Shown piece by piece: positions 1-7,846 of a stretch of 64,000 nt of DNA (its first letter is position 1; each line of letters begins with the position of its first letter). Source of the DNA: CAVSWN01 sp963770995 (GTDB lineage: Bacteria; Acidobacteriota; Vicinamibacteria; Vicinamibacterales; CAVVIG01). The notes beneath the pieces are model-generated. The model was not told where the DNA came from. It saw nothing but the letters and a program-made list of their open reading frames with translations, and ran no database searches. The translations under genes and the position numbers were made by a program. Location: the NCBI GenBank assembly GCA_963770995.1, contig CAVYRS010000004.1:62001-126000 (forward strand). The letters are read 5' to 3'.

Positions 1-1302
1 TTTGCGCTCGGTGTGTCAATGGCGACGGGCGTGCTCTTTGGCGTCGCGCCCGTCGCGCAACGACGGATTAATGACCTGGTGACTGCTTTCAAAGAAGGCG
101 GGGATCGAGGAGCCAGCAGCGCTGGACGCCATCACATCCGCCGCACGCTCGTTGTGGCCGAAATCGCACTGGCGGTGATGCTGGTCATTGGCGCGGGTTT
201 ACTAATCCGCACTGTCTACAACCTCACGAGCGTCGATGTGGGATTCGATCGGTCGCGCCTGGTAACGTTCTCGATGACGCTGCCAGAGCCATACGACCCC
301 GACACGCGCGCTCCGGCGTATCAACGCCTTCTCGACAAGCTGCGGGTTACACCAGGCGTGCAGAGAGCCGCCATCATGTCGGGTCTCCCGCCGAATCGAT
401 CTCCGGAAGCAATACCTACCCGCATCGAAAACCACACCGCGTCTGACGGCAGCCCGATTGAGATCATCGACTACTACCAATTCGTCATGGGTGACTATTT
501 CGGGACGATGGGCGTGCCGATCGTCACCGGCCGCAGCTTCGAACCGGCGGATGCGATGTCATCAGGCAGAGTTGTCATCGTCAACGAAACGCTGGCAAAC
601 AGGATCTGGAAAGGGCGTAACCCGATTGGGCAGCGTGTGCGGCCCAACCTCAGTGCGGCGATTGGTGTTGGCGATAACTCCTGGCACACGGTGATCGGAG
701 TGGCCAAGGACGTCAAGCAAGGCGGCGTCGAGAAAGCAACGGGAACCGAACTCTACGTGTCCCTCGATCAGCTCGGGATGGCTGCGCCGACGATGAACGT
801 GGTACTGCGGACGACCTTGCCGCCGGCCGCCTTGTCGCGGACGCTCGAGCGACTCGTACGGGACGTGGACCCCGCGGTCCCGATCGTTCGCCTGCGGGAG
901 ATGGACGCGGTTTTCGCGGAATCGATTCGTCGGCCGCGGCTTCTGGCGCAGCTGCTTGGCGCGTTCGCCGGGCTGGCGCTGCTCCTTGCGGCCGTCGGCA
1001 CTTACGGTGTTCTTTCCTCTATGACGACGGAGCGCCGGCGTGAGATCGGCATCCGCATCGCGCTCGGAGCGGGCCGTTCCAGCGGTACTCGCGCTGATAG
1101 TGAAGCAGGGTCTCCAACTCACCATCATCGGCGTCGTCGTTGGGCTCGTAGGCGCGTTTGGGCTGAATCGGCTGATTGCGTCAGTGTTGTTCGGCGTCCA
1201 GCCAACGGATCCCACAACGTTGGCGGCCGTGATTATGACGATAACTCTGGTTGCGGCCGGGGCGTGCTGGCTGCCCGCGTGGCGCGCGTCGCGTCTGGAC
1301 CG
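1..1302 (+). pseudogene. ADOP/MacB-type FtsX permease, 3' part, frameshifted and truncated
   Basis: C-terminal portion of an ADOP-type ABC permease (Acidobacteria-enriched, two FtsX domains with a MacB-like periplasmic domain between). Reading is open from base 1, so the 5' end lies outside the window. A transmembrane segment (about 165-225), a periplasmic domain (about 230-930) and the start of the last FtsX domain (about 950-1075) are visible. Near 1075, after EIGIRIALGAG, the frame changes. The remaining two membrane helices, including LIASVLFGVQPTDP, continue in another frame to PAWRASRLD at about 1300. The usual last residues are missing because the sequence then runs into an antisense IS fragment. 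No ATPase gene is adjacent. The family assignment is firm. Whether the frameshift is real is unclear, but the 3' truncation by the IS junction looks genuine. Confidence 0.85.
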
Positions 1303-1304
1303 CC

Positions 1305-1654
1305 AAGGTGCGTGCGCTCAGGCACGTCCAGCGCAGCGGCGAGTCCGGATCGCCGGGCGCCGTGGGCTCCACCAGCGCGTCCAAGTCACGCAACAGCGTG
1401 GGATCGCGCTCGGTGGCTCGCTTACGACCCCCACCGGCCTTCCGGCTCCGTGGGCCGGGCAGCGTGTCGCCCGATGCGAGTTCACGCAGGCCTCGCTGAA
1501 TGGTCGACGCCGCGATCCCCGTCGCGCGCGCCACCTGCGTGATACCACCGTAGCCGATCGCCTGGGCTTCCGTCGCCGCCCACACGCGGCGGGATCGCTC
1601 CGTCAACACGGGCGAGAGAGCCGCATGCTTGGCTCGCAGGGTGGCCAGATCCAC
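1305..1654 (-). pseudogene. ISAzo13-type transposase, N-terminal fragment
   Basis: The reading from ATG 1654 starts MDLATLRAKHAALSPVLTER, continues through a helix-turn-helix-like GYGGITQVARATG, then PRSRKAGGGRKR and DPDSPLRWT. This is the conserved N-terminus of ISAzo13-family transposases as I recall it. About 115 residues remain, and the DDE catalytic part is gone. The homology stops near 1305, exactly where the antisense ADOP permease ends, so this is a deletion or recombination junction. The cognate terminal repeat is present upstream at 1694-1711. Non-functional remnant. Confidence 0.75.
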
Positions 1655-1693
1655 AGCGGCACCGTACCACTTGTCGATCAGCGGTACAAGTTT

Positions 1694-1711
1694 TTAATTC
1701 CTGACAGGCCC
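1694..1711 (-). repeat. Terminal inverted repeat of the ISAzo13-type fragment
   Basis: On the minus strand this reads GGGCCTGTCAGGAATTAA, 40 bp upstream of the transposase start, and is flanked outside by TTA. It matches 15 of 18 bases of the arms of the palindromic element at 30554-30602, which is also flanked by TTA. This identifies it as the surviving end of the IS. Confidence 0.65.
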
Positions 1712-1755
1712 TAACGTGGTGCTCAAAGCCGACTAGAGCAGTTCGTCCGCGCCAA

Positions 1756-1831
1756 TCAGGCAGCGTCTCGAAGCGCCTCCACCCGTCTCAGCCATTCGCC
1801 AATCTGGTTCAACTCGCGAGATTTAGGTTCA
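1756..1831 (-). pseudogene. Orphan C-terminal coding tail
   Basis: On the minus strand an open stretch reads ALEPKSRELNQIGEWLRRV, then EALRDAA and a TGA stop at 1756-1758. Its composition looks like an amphipathic protein terminus. It runs directly into the IS5-type fragment at 1833, so the rest of its gene is missing. I cannot name the family. It is another fragment in a mosaic of broken genes. Confidence 0.3.
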
Positions 1832-1832
1832 A

Positions 1833-2153
1833 GTGCACGCCACGCTCGCTGAGCGGTTTGTCAGGCAGTTACCGGGGCGTCTCATCGGCGATAACGCCTA
1901 CGAGTCGGACAGACTGGATGCGGAACTGGCACGCCGTGGCGTGCAGCTGATCGCTCCGCATCGGAAGACCCGACAACACCGAACGCAAGACGGTCGCCCG
2001 CTGCGTCGCTACCGCCGGCGGTGGAAGGTCGAGCGACTCTTTGCCTGGCTCCAGAACTTTCGCCGGCTCGTCGTGCGCTACGAGCGATTCGCAGGGAACT
2101 TTCTCGGGATGCTACGCCTTGCCTGCTGCCTCATTCTGTTGCGGGGTATATGA
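1833..2153 (+). pseudogene. IS5-family (IS427-like) transposase, C-terminal fragment
   Basis: 106 codons from GTG 1833 encode the C-terminal DDE portion of an IS5-type transposase. Visible are IGDNAYESD (second catalytic Asp), the basic stretch APHRKTRQHRTQDGRP, and the WKVERLFAWLQNFRRL block that carries the catalytic Glu, followed by a hydrophobic end. The first catalytic Asp and the N-terminal DUF4096-like half are absent, so this is a 5'-truncated remnant. It ends just before an A/T-rich hairpin at 2161-2192. The family is well supported; it is non-functional. Confidence 0.85.
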
Positions 2154-2160
2154 GATGGCC

Positions 2161-2192
2161 TCTAGAAAAAAAGCGAACCCATTTTTTCTAGA
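2161..2192. terminator. A/T-rich perfect hairpin after the IS5 fragment
   Basis: TCTAGAAAAAA (2161-2171) and TTTTTTCTAGA (2182-2192) form a perfect 11-bp inverted repeat with a 10-base loop. It lies 8 bp past the stop of the IS5-type fragment inside a markedly A/T-rich pocket (about 2155-2280). It could be a bidirectional terminator or an IS end structure. The stem is A/T-rich rather than G/C-rich, so terminator strength is doubtful. Confidence 0.4.
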
Positions 2193-2287
2193 CAAATTCT
2201 GCCTCCGCCCAACACGCCAATACGTGTGCACTTCGAATGCAATGCAAAACGTCGACATGATTGTGCGATATCTGGGGCCTTGAAACG

Positions 2288-2614
2288 TTACGCAGCCAGG
2301 CGGAACGGACCTCCAACGGACGGTAAATCTGTTGCCAAACCCCTTGGGGACGCCACCGCTGTTGCGAGAAAAATCCCGCTGAACAACTTTCCGTAGTCCG
2401 CTTGGCCTGAGAGTTCGACGGTGCCGTCGTCCTGCGGCGTCGCGGTGACCCGGCCGCGCAACAGCTTTCGCAGGATCTGTCGCCCTTGGGCAACCGTCCG
2501 AGCCGCCATCGTGCGCCATTCTTGGACGCGCGCCAACAGCTCCCGTTCGATCGTGGTGATGTCAGACGGCGCACTGACGACGCGCTCGAGCTGCACCCGT
2601 TCCTCCCGCGTACT
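2288..2614 (-). pseudogene. Large serine recombinase, C-terminal fragment
   Basis: On the minus strand, a coiled-coil stretch (REERVQLERVV, then ITTIERELLARVQEW) is followed by VAQGRQILRKLLRGRV and KLFSGIF with VASPRG. This order matches the C-terminal end of resolvase/recombinase-family serine recombinases, which commonly finish with a GKL-x-GI and VASPxG motif. The catalytic resolvase domain and the zinc ribbon are missing. The 5' boundary near 2614 is a junction with the CAP-domain lipoprotein fragment upstream. A second, shorter copy of the same tail occurs at about 18545-18640. Confidence 0.6.
2346..2394. repeat. Dispersed repeat copy A (recombinase tail)
   Basis: Starting GGGGACGCCACC and containing AAAATCCCGCTGAACAACTT, this 49-bp stretch matches 18560-18608 at 42 of 49 positions by eye. 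It encodes the KLFSGIF-VASP tail on the minus strand, so the similarity reflects two copies of the same recombinase 3' end. Confidence 0.7.
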
Positions 2615-2897
2615 GATGCGCCACGCCAGAGAGTGCATCGGCGCGCGCGCTTTCGGCGGCGTAGCGCTCGATGTCAGGGGACTGGACGACCGGCCTCAGG
2701 CCGCGCGGGAAGCGGTACGAGTTGATGTCGCTAACGCAATGCGCGAGATCCCTGTCGGTGGGGACTAGCGTGCTTGGCGTTGGCTCCGTTGTGCCTGGGC
2801 GGCAGCCGATGACGGTCAGCGTGATGAGCGCGACTATGAATCGGCGGGGTGCGTCATTTCTGTGGCACGCCGCCAGGCTGTTTCGTTGATTCCACAT
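2613..2897 (-). pseudogene. CAP/SCP-domain lipoprotein, N-terminal fragment
   Basis: From ATG 2897 there is a signal peptide with a lipobox-like LTVIGC, then a linker rich in P and T, then INSYRFPRGLRPVVQSPDIE and RYAAESARADALSGVAHQ. The N-Y-R, L-P-x-L and A-x-x-H-A spacing is that of a CAP (SCP/PR1) domain beginning. The frame then runs into serine-recombinase sequence at about 2613, so only about 95 residues of roughly 180 survive. This looks like a genuine genomic fusion and truncation, not a sequencing frameshift, because no continuation of the CAP domain is found downstream in any frame. Confidence 0.6.
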
Positions 2898-2990
2898 TTA
2901 TCGAGATTGGCTCATTCATTCTGACTCCCGATGGCCGGCGTTCAGTCGCGTAGCTCGTACAGTCGCGGCTCCGTCGGCGCGGTGGCTCGT
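2898..2990. other. Short intergenic stretch before the IS
   Basis: No coding signal is seen. It carries the left flank of the IS insertion, ending in the first copy of the CTAA target duplication at 2991-2994. Confidence 0.5.
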
Positions 2991-4397
2991 CTAACAGCCC
3001 GGGGTACAAGTGACTTCCGCTGACGAATTGATCAGGAACGTGGTCGGCGAGAGTCGGTCGCGGACGGCTTCAACAAACCGATGCGATCTGCCGATCGCGG
3101 CGAGGCGGCAGCGAGACGCGCTGAGGAACACGAATAACGTCGCAAGAACGGTCGCGAAGCGGCCCTGCAGGCCGCGCGGTGTGCCGAGTCCGATCAGGTG
3201 ACGCATGACGAGCCCGAGATTGAAGCCACCGGCATGAATCAACAGGCGTTTCAGAATATTCGTGTGCCCGCGCAGATGGGTCCGACGCATGCCTCCGGTG
3301 TCATAGAGATGGGCGAACGAGCGCTCGATCATCTCGCCCCGTCGCCGCATCAGGCGGCGGCCCCGTGCTCCGCGAATCCGCCGACGGTTTCCATACACCG
3401 GCGCTTGGGCGGCCGGCTCCTTCGACCAATCGCGCCGACCGCGACCCGGCTCCGCCACGTAGGAGCGAACACCGACGGCGTCGAGGTCCACCATCGTCTG
3501 GTTGCTGTGATAGCCCTTGTCCGCGATGATCTCGTCCAGTGGCTGCGGTTCGCTGACGTCCGCTTGCGCGTCTTCGACTTGGTCGGCCGCGGCCGTCACC
3601 GTGTCGCCGATCGTCGTCGTGTCGCCTTGGTCAGCGCCCTGCAGGGTGACCGCGACAATCGCGCCCGTCTCGAGGTCCACGGCATGCTCGGCCTTGTGGG
3701 CCAGATGCGTCCGCCCATCTTTCATCTTCGTGACCTTCGCATCCGGATCGTGCGGGTTCGTCCAGTCCTTGTTCGACGTCTTCTTCTTGCGCTTCCGATC
3801 CAGCCGTGCCAAGTCCTCCCGCGTCGGCGTCTCGATGCCCGAGGCCTTCGCGAGCCGCGTCAGAAACTCCTGATAGGTTTCCGCCGTGTCCCGCCGCACG
3901 ATGCTGCGCATCGCGGCGTTGGCTTCCAGTGTGGTCGCATCGATCGCGACGGTCTTGCCCTTGAGGAGCCCGACCTCGACCAGCCGCTGCTGCACCCAGG
4001 TGAACACGGCGCGATGCGTCTCCAGATCGATCAGCCGACGCGTCCGCGAAATCGTCGTGTGATCGGGGGCCGCCTCATGGAGCGCCAGGCGCACGAAACT
4101 GCGGACCGCCAAGGAGTCGCCGGCCCGCCACGCGATGCCACGCTCCGCGTCGATGCCTTCGAAGTAGCCAACCAACAACAGCCGGAAATATTGGCCCGGC
4201 GGCAAACCCGGCCGTCCCATGACCGTGGCGTAGAACTCGCGACACTGGTCTTCGGCGAACCGGTCGAAGCCGTGGGCGTCCAGGACCGCGTTCAATCGAG
4301 CGTAGAACGGGTGGGCCGGCGACGTCGGCAGGTCCGACGCGGCGATCCACAACGGCGATTGGTCAGTTTCTCGCGTCCCCATCGACATGCGCGGCAT
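2991..4397 (-). CDS. IS5/IS1182-type DDE transposase
   Basis: 468 aa, intact. The N-terminal DUF772-like domain carries LPPGQYFRLLLVGYFEGID and HTTISRTRRLID. The catalytic RNase-H-like core shows VAIDATTLEANAAMRS (first Asp), DEIIADKGYHSN (second Asp) and RRGEMIERSFAHLYDTGGMR (Glu), separated by a lysine-rich insertion KKKTSNKDWTNPHDPDAKV. ATG codons at 4397 and 4382 are both possible starts. The reading frame has no stop inside the element. The TAG stop (2991-2993) comes from the CTAA target duplication, so the host site completes the gene. It cuts and pastes the flanking IS. Confidence 0.93.
   Translation of the reverse strand: MPRMSMGTRETDQSPLWIAASDLPTSPAHPFYARLNAVLDAHGFDRFAEDQCREFYATVMGRPGLPPGQYFRLLLVGYFEGIDAERGIAWRAGDSLAVRSFVRLALHEAAPDHTTISRTRRLIDLETHRAVFTWVQQRLVEVGLLKGKTVAIDATTLEANAAMRSIVRRDTAETYQEFLTRLAKASGIETPTREDLARLDRKRKKKTSNKDWTNPHDPDAKVTKMKDGRTHLAHKAEHAVDLETGAIVAVTLQGADQGDTTTIGDTVTAAADQVEDAQADVSEPQPLDEIIADKGYHSNQTMVDLDAVGVRSYVAEPGRGRRDWSKEPAAQAPVYGNRRRIRGARGRRLMRRRGEMIERSFAHLYDTGGMRRTHLRGHTNILKRLLIHAGGFNLGLVMRHLIGLGTPRGLQGRFATVLATLFVFLSASRCRLAAIGRSHRFVEAVRDRLSPTTFLINSSAEVTCTPGC
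2995..3014. repeat. IS left inverted repeat
   Basis: 20-bp end, 18/20 identical to the other end in inverted orientation. It encodes the last residues of the transposase on the minus strand. Confidence 0.85.
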
Positions 4398-4435
4398 TGT
4401 AGTACACCGACCACGGTGACACAGATTGCGTCACC

Positions 4436-4455
4436 GTCACTTTCACCCCGGGCTG
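4436..4455. repeat. IS right inverted repeat
   Basis: 20-bp end GTCACTTTCACCCCGGGCTG, about 40 bp upstream of the transposase start. The second CTAA copy follows at 4456-4459. Confidence 0.85.
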
Positions 4456-4493
4456 CTAAGCGATCGTCAGTCTCTGAGGTCAGTCCGAGTTCG

Positions 4494-4577
4494 CTACCGC
4501 TTCTTCGCGGCAGCCTTTTGCTTCGCCCAACGCGCCTTCTGCGCCGCCGAGATCCTCGCACGCGCTTCGGCTGACAT
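4494..4577 (-). CDS. Lysine/alanine-rich 27-aa ORF, possible tail remnant
   Basis: ATG 4577 opens a 27-codon frame beginning MSAEARARISAAQKARWAKQ and ending in KAAAKKR before TAG. An in-frame TGA sits 9 bp upstream, so the peptide cannot be longer as sequenced. The S-x-E-A-R-x-x-I-x-x-A-Q-x-x-R-W motif is common at the basic C-terminus of short bacterial regulators and zinc-finger proteins. It may therefore be the end of a lost gene, or a small peptide. It lies 38 bp from the IS and 27 bp beyond the stop of the next gene on the same strand. Confidence 0.35.
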   Translation of the reverse strand: MSAEARARISAAQKARWAKQKAAAKKR

Positions 4578-4604
4578 CCTGCGTCGTCAGGTGCTGTTCA
4601 ATCG

Positions 4605-5483
4605 CTACTTGACGTACCAGTGTGCGGAGACCGAGAAACCCAGCCCGCGAAGCTCGAATCCGGAAACCGCTGTTCGCGATCGCCGATAGGCGAGGTCCGT
4701 GCCGACAGCGAATCGCGGCACGGCGGCGAAGGTGAACTCCGCGCCGCCGAACGCTTGGAAGCTACCGCTGCTCTCTGAAATAGAGTCACCCGTACTTGGC
4801 GTTTCGCTGAACGTCTGTCGCGTGAACGCGACGCCGGCCCCGACGTACGGCCGCGCCCAGACGAAGTCGCCTACGTGGTTGCCGAGTGAATACAGAATGC
4901 TTGGGGCAAACTGAATGGATGTGACGCGGCCCGGCGCCGCTGCGCTGGTGAGCTCGTAACGCAACACGTCGACCTGCACGCCAAATCGATCGCGGGACCA
5001 TCCCCGCGCCGTGGCCCCGATACCCAGTGTCGATCCCGAGAGCCGGCCACCGAACGCGAGAACGTGGCTCGGTGGAACAACGTAGTGCAGGCGCACAGGT
5101 GGAGAAACCACCGGGCCAGCAGCGCGTCCGACTCGCTCGTATTCGAGTGCCAGCGATGGCGGTTCAGGCGGCCGCGCTGGCCCAGCCTCAGCCGCGCGGG
5201 CTTGATCGTTGGATGCTCCGCGGGTCACAGTTCCCCAGCTCCTGTGCACGTACCCGACGCCGTCCGGCGCTGCCGGCCAAACAATCCTGATCCAGCTTCC
5301 GAGCTCCCGCGTCGCCTCGAAAACCGTGCCGCGCGGAACCTCGCTCACAACTGGAGCACCGGTGCTCGGCGATTTGTGGATCTTGGCCGAATCAACCGTC
5401 ACCGTGAATTGAACGCTCTGTCCGAATAGCAAGGACGGCGCGAAACAGAGGACAATCCCGACTGCCGCTGCATGACGAAACAT
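4605..5483 (-). CDS. Secreted SH3-like plus outer-membrane beta-barrel protein
   Basis: 292 aa from ATG 5483, chosen because GGGAGG lies 6 bases upstream and a signal peptide follows at once (MFRHAAAVGIVLCFAPSLLF, then GQ). Residues about 25-95 read like a bacterial SH3 domain (VDSAKIHKSPSTGAPVVSEV, then RGTVFEATRELGSWIRI and GYVHRSW). The C-terminal about 170 residues alternate hydrophobic and polar residues with glycines (FAPSILYSLGNHVG, YVGAGVAFTR, SAHWYVK), typical of an outer-membrane beta-barrel that ends in an aromatic strand. Likely an envelope protein binding peptidoglycan through SH3 and spanning the outer membrane. No enzymatic motif is visible. Confidence 0.75.
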   Translation of the reverse strand: MFRHAAAVGIVLCFAPSLLFGQSVQFTVTVDSAKIHKSPSTGAPVVSEVPRGTVFEATRELGSWIRIVWPAAPDGVGYVHRSWGTVTRGASNDQARAAEAGPARPPEPPSLALEYERVGRAAGPVVSPPVRLHYVVPPSHVLAFGGRLSGSTLGIGATARGWSRDRFGVQVDVLRYELTSAAAPGRVTSIQFAPSILYSLGNHVGDFVWARPYVGAGVAFTRQTFSETPSTGDSISESSGSFQAFGGAEFTFAAVPRFAVGTDLAYRRSRTAVSGFELRGLGFSVSAHWYVK

Positions 5484-6236
5484 CGCGTACCTCCCATCGA
5501 CGCTGCACGCTTTGGCATCCACAAATCGCCGTCTCGACATGGACGACGACGTACGAATCCTGCGCTCCGGATCACCGCCTTGTGATCGCCAGGGCGCTCG
5601 GCCCGCCACAACTGCGGTGGACCGCTCCTTCAGTCCGGACAGGAAGCAAGGAGCGTGCAGGAACAATCGATCGGACGATGCGGCGCGTCAGGAGGGCTCT
5701 CCATTTTAGAAAATCGTTCTATTCCGACCCAATTCTGGACGGCGCCCACATTCTCTGAACGCCGACTATTCGCAAGCTCCGCCGCGGCCGCCGCCGTGCG
5801 CTGATCAAACGCTTTGGCAGCAGGCGAAAGCTCGCAAGCACAATCACATTGACGCTGACGACAGTCCCTGCTGGCGTGCATCGCGTCCGCCTTGTGCGCC
5901 TTGGATACCTCGAGAACAACCAGCTGGGATGTCGCGGTGTCGCCTATCGACAAATTATGGCGACGGCCCGATGGTGCTCGATCGCGGCACCGGAAAGTAC
6001 CGACGCAATGGTGCGCGTCGAGCGGCTGACCGACACCGAGATCGTTGAGATGAAGCGGCTGCTCCACAAGCTCGGCCTCGAGGCGGTGCCGGAGGTACCG
6101 ACCACGCCCTAAGTCCGCCTTCAACAATCCGAGCCCGACCCCCTAGCCGTGCTCAGGCGGCACAAACTGTGAGCAACCCACGAGCTGTTCGCGTCATTGC
6201 TGATCATTCAAGCGCGTGCAGTCGTCGTAGAAATCA
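5484..6236. other. 753-bp stretch without a confident gene; possible PEGA-like remnant
   Basis: No reading frame here has convincing start, length and family. On the plus strand about 5840-5925 encodes ITLTLTTVPAGVHRVRLVRLG then YLE. This resembles a PEGA domain strand (L-T-x-V-P-A-G-x-H-x-V). A separate stretch at about 6008-6112 encodes VRVERLTDTEIVEMKRLLHKLG. Both lie in one 87-codon frame (5849-6112), but the middle reads as non-coding. This is best viewed as a decayed gene. Confidence 0.3.
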
Positions 6237-7742
6237 TCAATTCTGAAGCCGCCAGACGACGGCTCCGTTGTCGAGCGTCTGCTGAAGACCGCGCTGCGCC
6301 GCGGACAGTCCGCGGACGATCAGGGCCGCGATGTCGTTCGCGACCGTGTCGGTTTCGACGAAGTAGGAGTGGCCGATAATCGTGTCCTTCGCTCCGGTCG
6401 CGTCAATCGCATCGAACCCTGCGGCGATCGCCATTGGCGTCCGCTGTCCAATCCGCTGCTGCTGATCGAACGAACGACCAACGCGAAGAGCCCAATCAGT
6501 ATCGGAGACGTAGACGGTTCGTCGTTGAAACAGCGACGTCATCGCCGCTGAAACCTGACGGAACCGGGCCGTTATGACATCCGGCGCGGCCATGACCAGA
6601 TCCGCGATTGTCTGGGTGCGAACTGTAGGATCCTGAGCGAGCTTTTCAATGGCGTCGACGAGCACGCTGTTGCCAAGGCTGTGCGCGACGACGTGAAGTT
6701 TCGTCACACCGGGTGTGGCCGCGATCGCCTTCACGACTGTCGCGAGCTCGGTCGCTGCGACGGCGACCTGCTTGGTCGCCGAGGGATACTGCCACCAGTG
6801 ATCGCCGCCGGGCCATCCAAAGTAGATGGGGACGCCGCGAAACCCTGTTTCGACGGCGAACTGCGCCGTCCGGTAGATGCCATCGGCGAACGGCGTGTTA
6901 TAGCCGTGAATGAACAGCAGCGCCTCTTTCGTCGGCTTTTGCGCGATGTCGCCGGCCAACGCCGTCGTGAAGCCGTCCGCGTCGCGGTACACATAAATCG
7001 AGTAGGTGTGAAACTGATACTGGTCTGAGGAGAGCGGGTTGAACCCAGTGGCGCGCTTGAACGTCACACCGACATCGAAGTACCCGAATCTCAGCTGGTC
7101 GGGCTCATTCGCGAACGAGACGGCGGCGCTCAGCGGTCCGGTGTCATTTGGGGCCGGCGAAAGCCGTCGATTGGTCGCATAAAACACGCGAACCTGATTC
7201 TTGTCTCGTGCCCACCCTGGTCCAGGAGGCGGAGGAGGTGGAGGGGGCGGCGGCGGTGGTGGCTGATCGGGATTTGACAACAGGCGGATGTGCGGCAAAT
7301 CGCGGGGCACATCGTAGTGAAGACCTGAATCCAATAGATCCCAGCGGGGCTTGTCGCCGCGGAGCACGACGTTGAACGACTGATTCCTGGGCCGGCGATC
7401 CACGTCTATTGGCCACGAGTCGATCCTGAAGGGACCGAGACCGGCGACGATCGCATACGTCCCTGCTGTCAGCCGCGTTCTGAACCGAAATGCACCATCT
7501 CGACCCACACCGCCTACCGGCATCCACTCGTCGGGACCGTCCACGCTCGCGATGCCGACGCGCACGCCCGAAAGAGCCTCCGCATCGAAACCGACAATGC
7601 GGCCGGACACTGTAATCGTCGCGGGGGAACGCCTTCCAGGAGCCTGAACCTTGACGATCGTCTGCGCCGCGACGTCGATCGCGCGGGAGAGCAGAAGCAG
7701 CACCAGGATGGCGTTCAGCAAACGGCGTCGCATGGAGCTCAC
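6237..7742 (-). CDS. Secreted DUF900-type alpha/beta hydrolase with polyproline linker
   Basis: 501 aa. A signal peptide (LLNAILVLLLLSRAIDVAAQ) is followed by an Ig-like/carboxypeptidase-regulatory beta domain (residues about 38-130, VSGRIVGFDAEALSGVRVGI), then a run of 13 prolines (161-173), then the hydrolase. The hydrolase has the VFYATNRR motif typical of DUF900, the oxyanion region LLFIHGYNTPF (about 276-286), the nucleophile elbow VVAHSLGNSV with Ser355, and a C-terminal GHSYFVE likely carrying the catalytic His. ATG 7742 and ATG 7733 are both plausible starts. Probably a periplasmic or surface esterase/lipase-like enzyme; its substrate is unknown. Confidence 0.85.
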   Translation of the reverse strand: MSSMRRRLLNAILVLLLLSRAIDVAAQTIVKVQAPGRRSPATITVSGRIVGFDAEALSGVRVGIASVDGPDEWMPVGGVGRDGAFRFRTRLTAGTYAIVAGLGPFRIDSWPIDVDRRPRNQSFNVVLRGDKPRWDLLDSGLHYDVPRDLPHIRLLSNPDQPPPPPPPPPPPPPGPGWARDKNQVRVFYATNRRLSPAPNDTGPLSAAVSFANEPDQLRFGYFDVGVTFKRATGFNPLSSDQYQFHTYSIYVYRDADGFTTALAGDIAQKPTKEALLFIHGYNTPFADGIYRTAQFAVETGFRGVPIYFGWPGGDHWWQYPSATKQVAVAATELATVVKAIAATPGVTKLHVVAHSLGNSVLVDAIEKLAQDPTVRTQTIADLVMAAPDVITARFRQVSAAMTSLFQRRTVYVSDTDWALRVGRSFDQQQRIGQRTPMAIAAGFDAIDATGAKDTIIGHSYFVETDTVANDIAALIVRGLSAAQRGLQQTLDNGAVVWRLQN

Positions 7743-7846
7743 CTTCCTTCGGCCAGTCTAGGCAAACGACATGACGGCGGCGCTCTACCAGAACCGGCCG
7801 AAGTCGCCGCCCGTAGAGAGGCGTGTTCTCGTGTCCGTACGCCCGG

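Larger units (their letters stand above)
2995..4455 (-). mobile_element. Complete IS5/IS1182-type insertion sequence (1461 bp) with CTAA target duplication
   Basis: The left end CAGCCCGGGGTACAAGTGAC (2995-3014) and the reverse complement of the right end (4436-4455), CAGCCCGGGGTGAAAGTGAC, match at 18 of 20 bases. The identical four bases CTAA lie immediately outside both ends (2991-2994 and 4456-4459), as expected for a target duplication at a YTAR site. One full-length transposase gene fills the element. Intact ends, an intact gene and a perfect target duplication indicate a recent, possibly active insertion. The exact subgroup (IS5 versus IS1182) cannot be decided without a database. Confidence 0.9.

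Noticed and set aside
3198..4574. 458-codon plus-strand frame across the IS
   Set aside because: It crosses the IS boundary and has a composition typical of an antisense shadow of the transposase.
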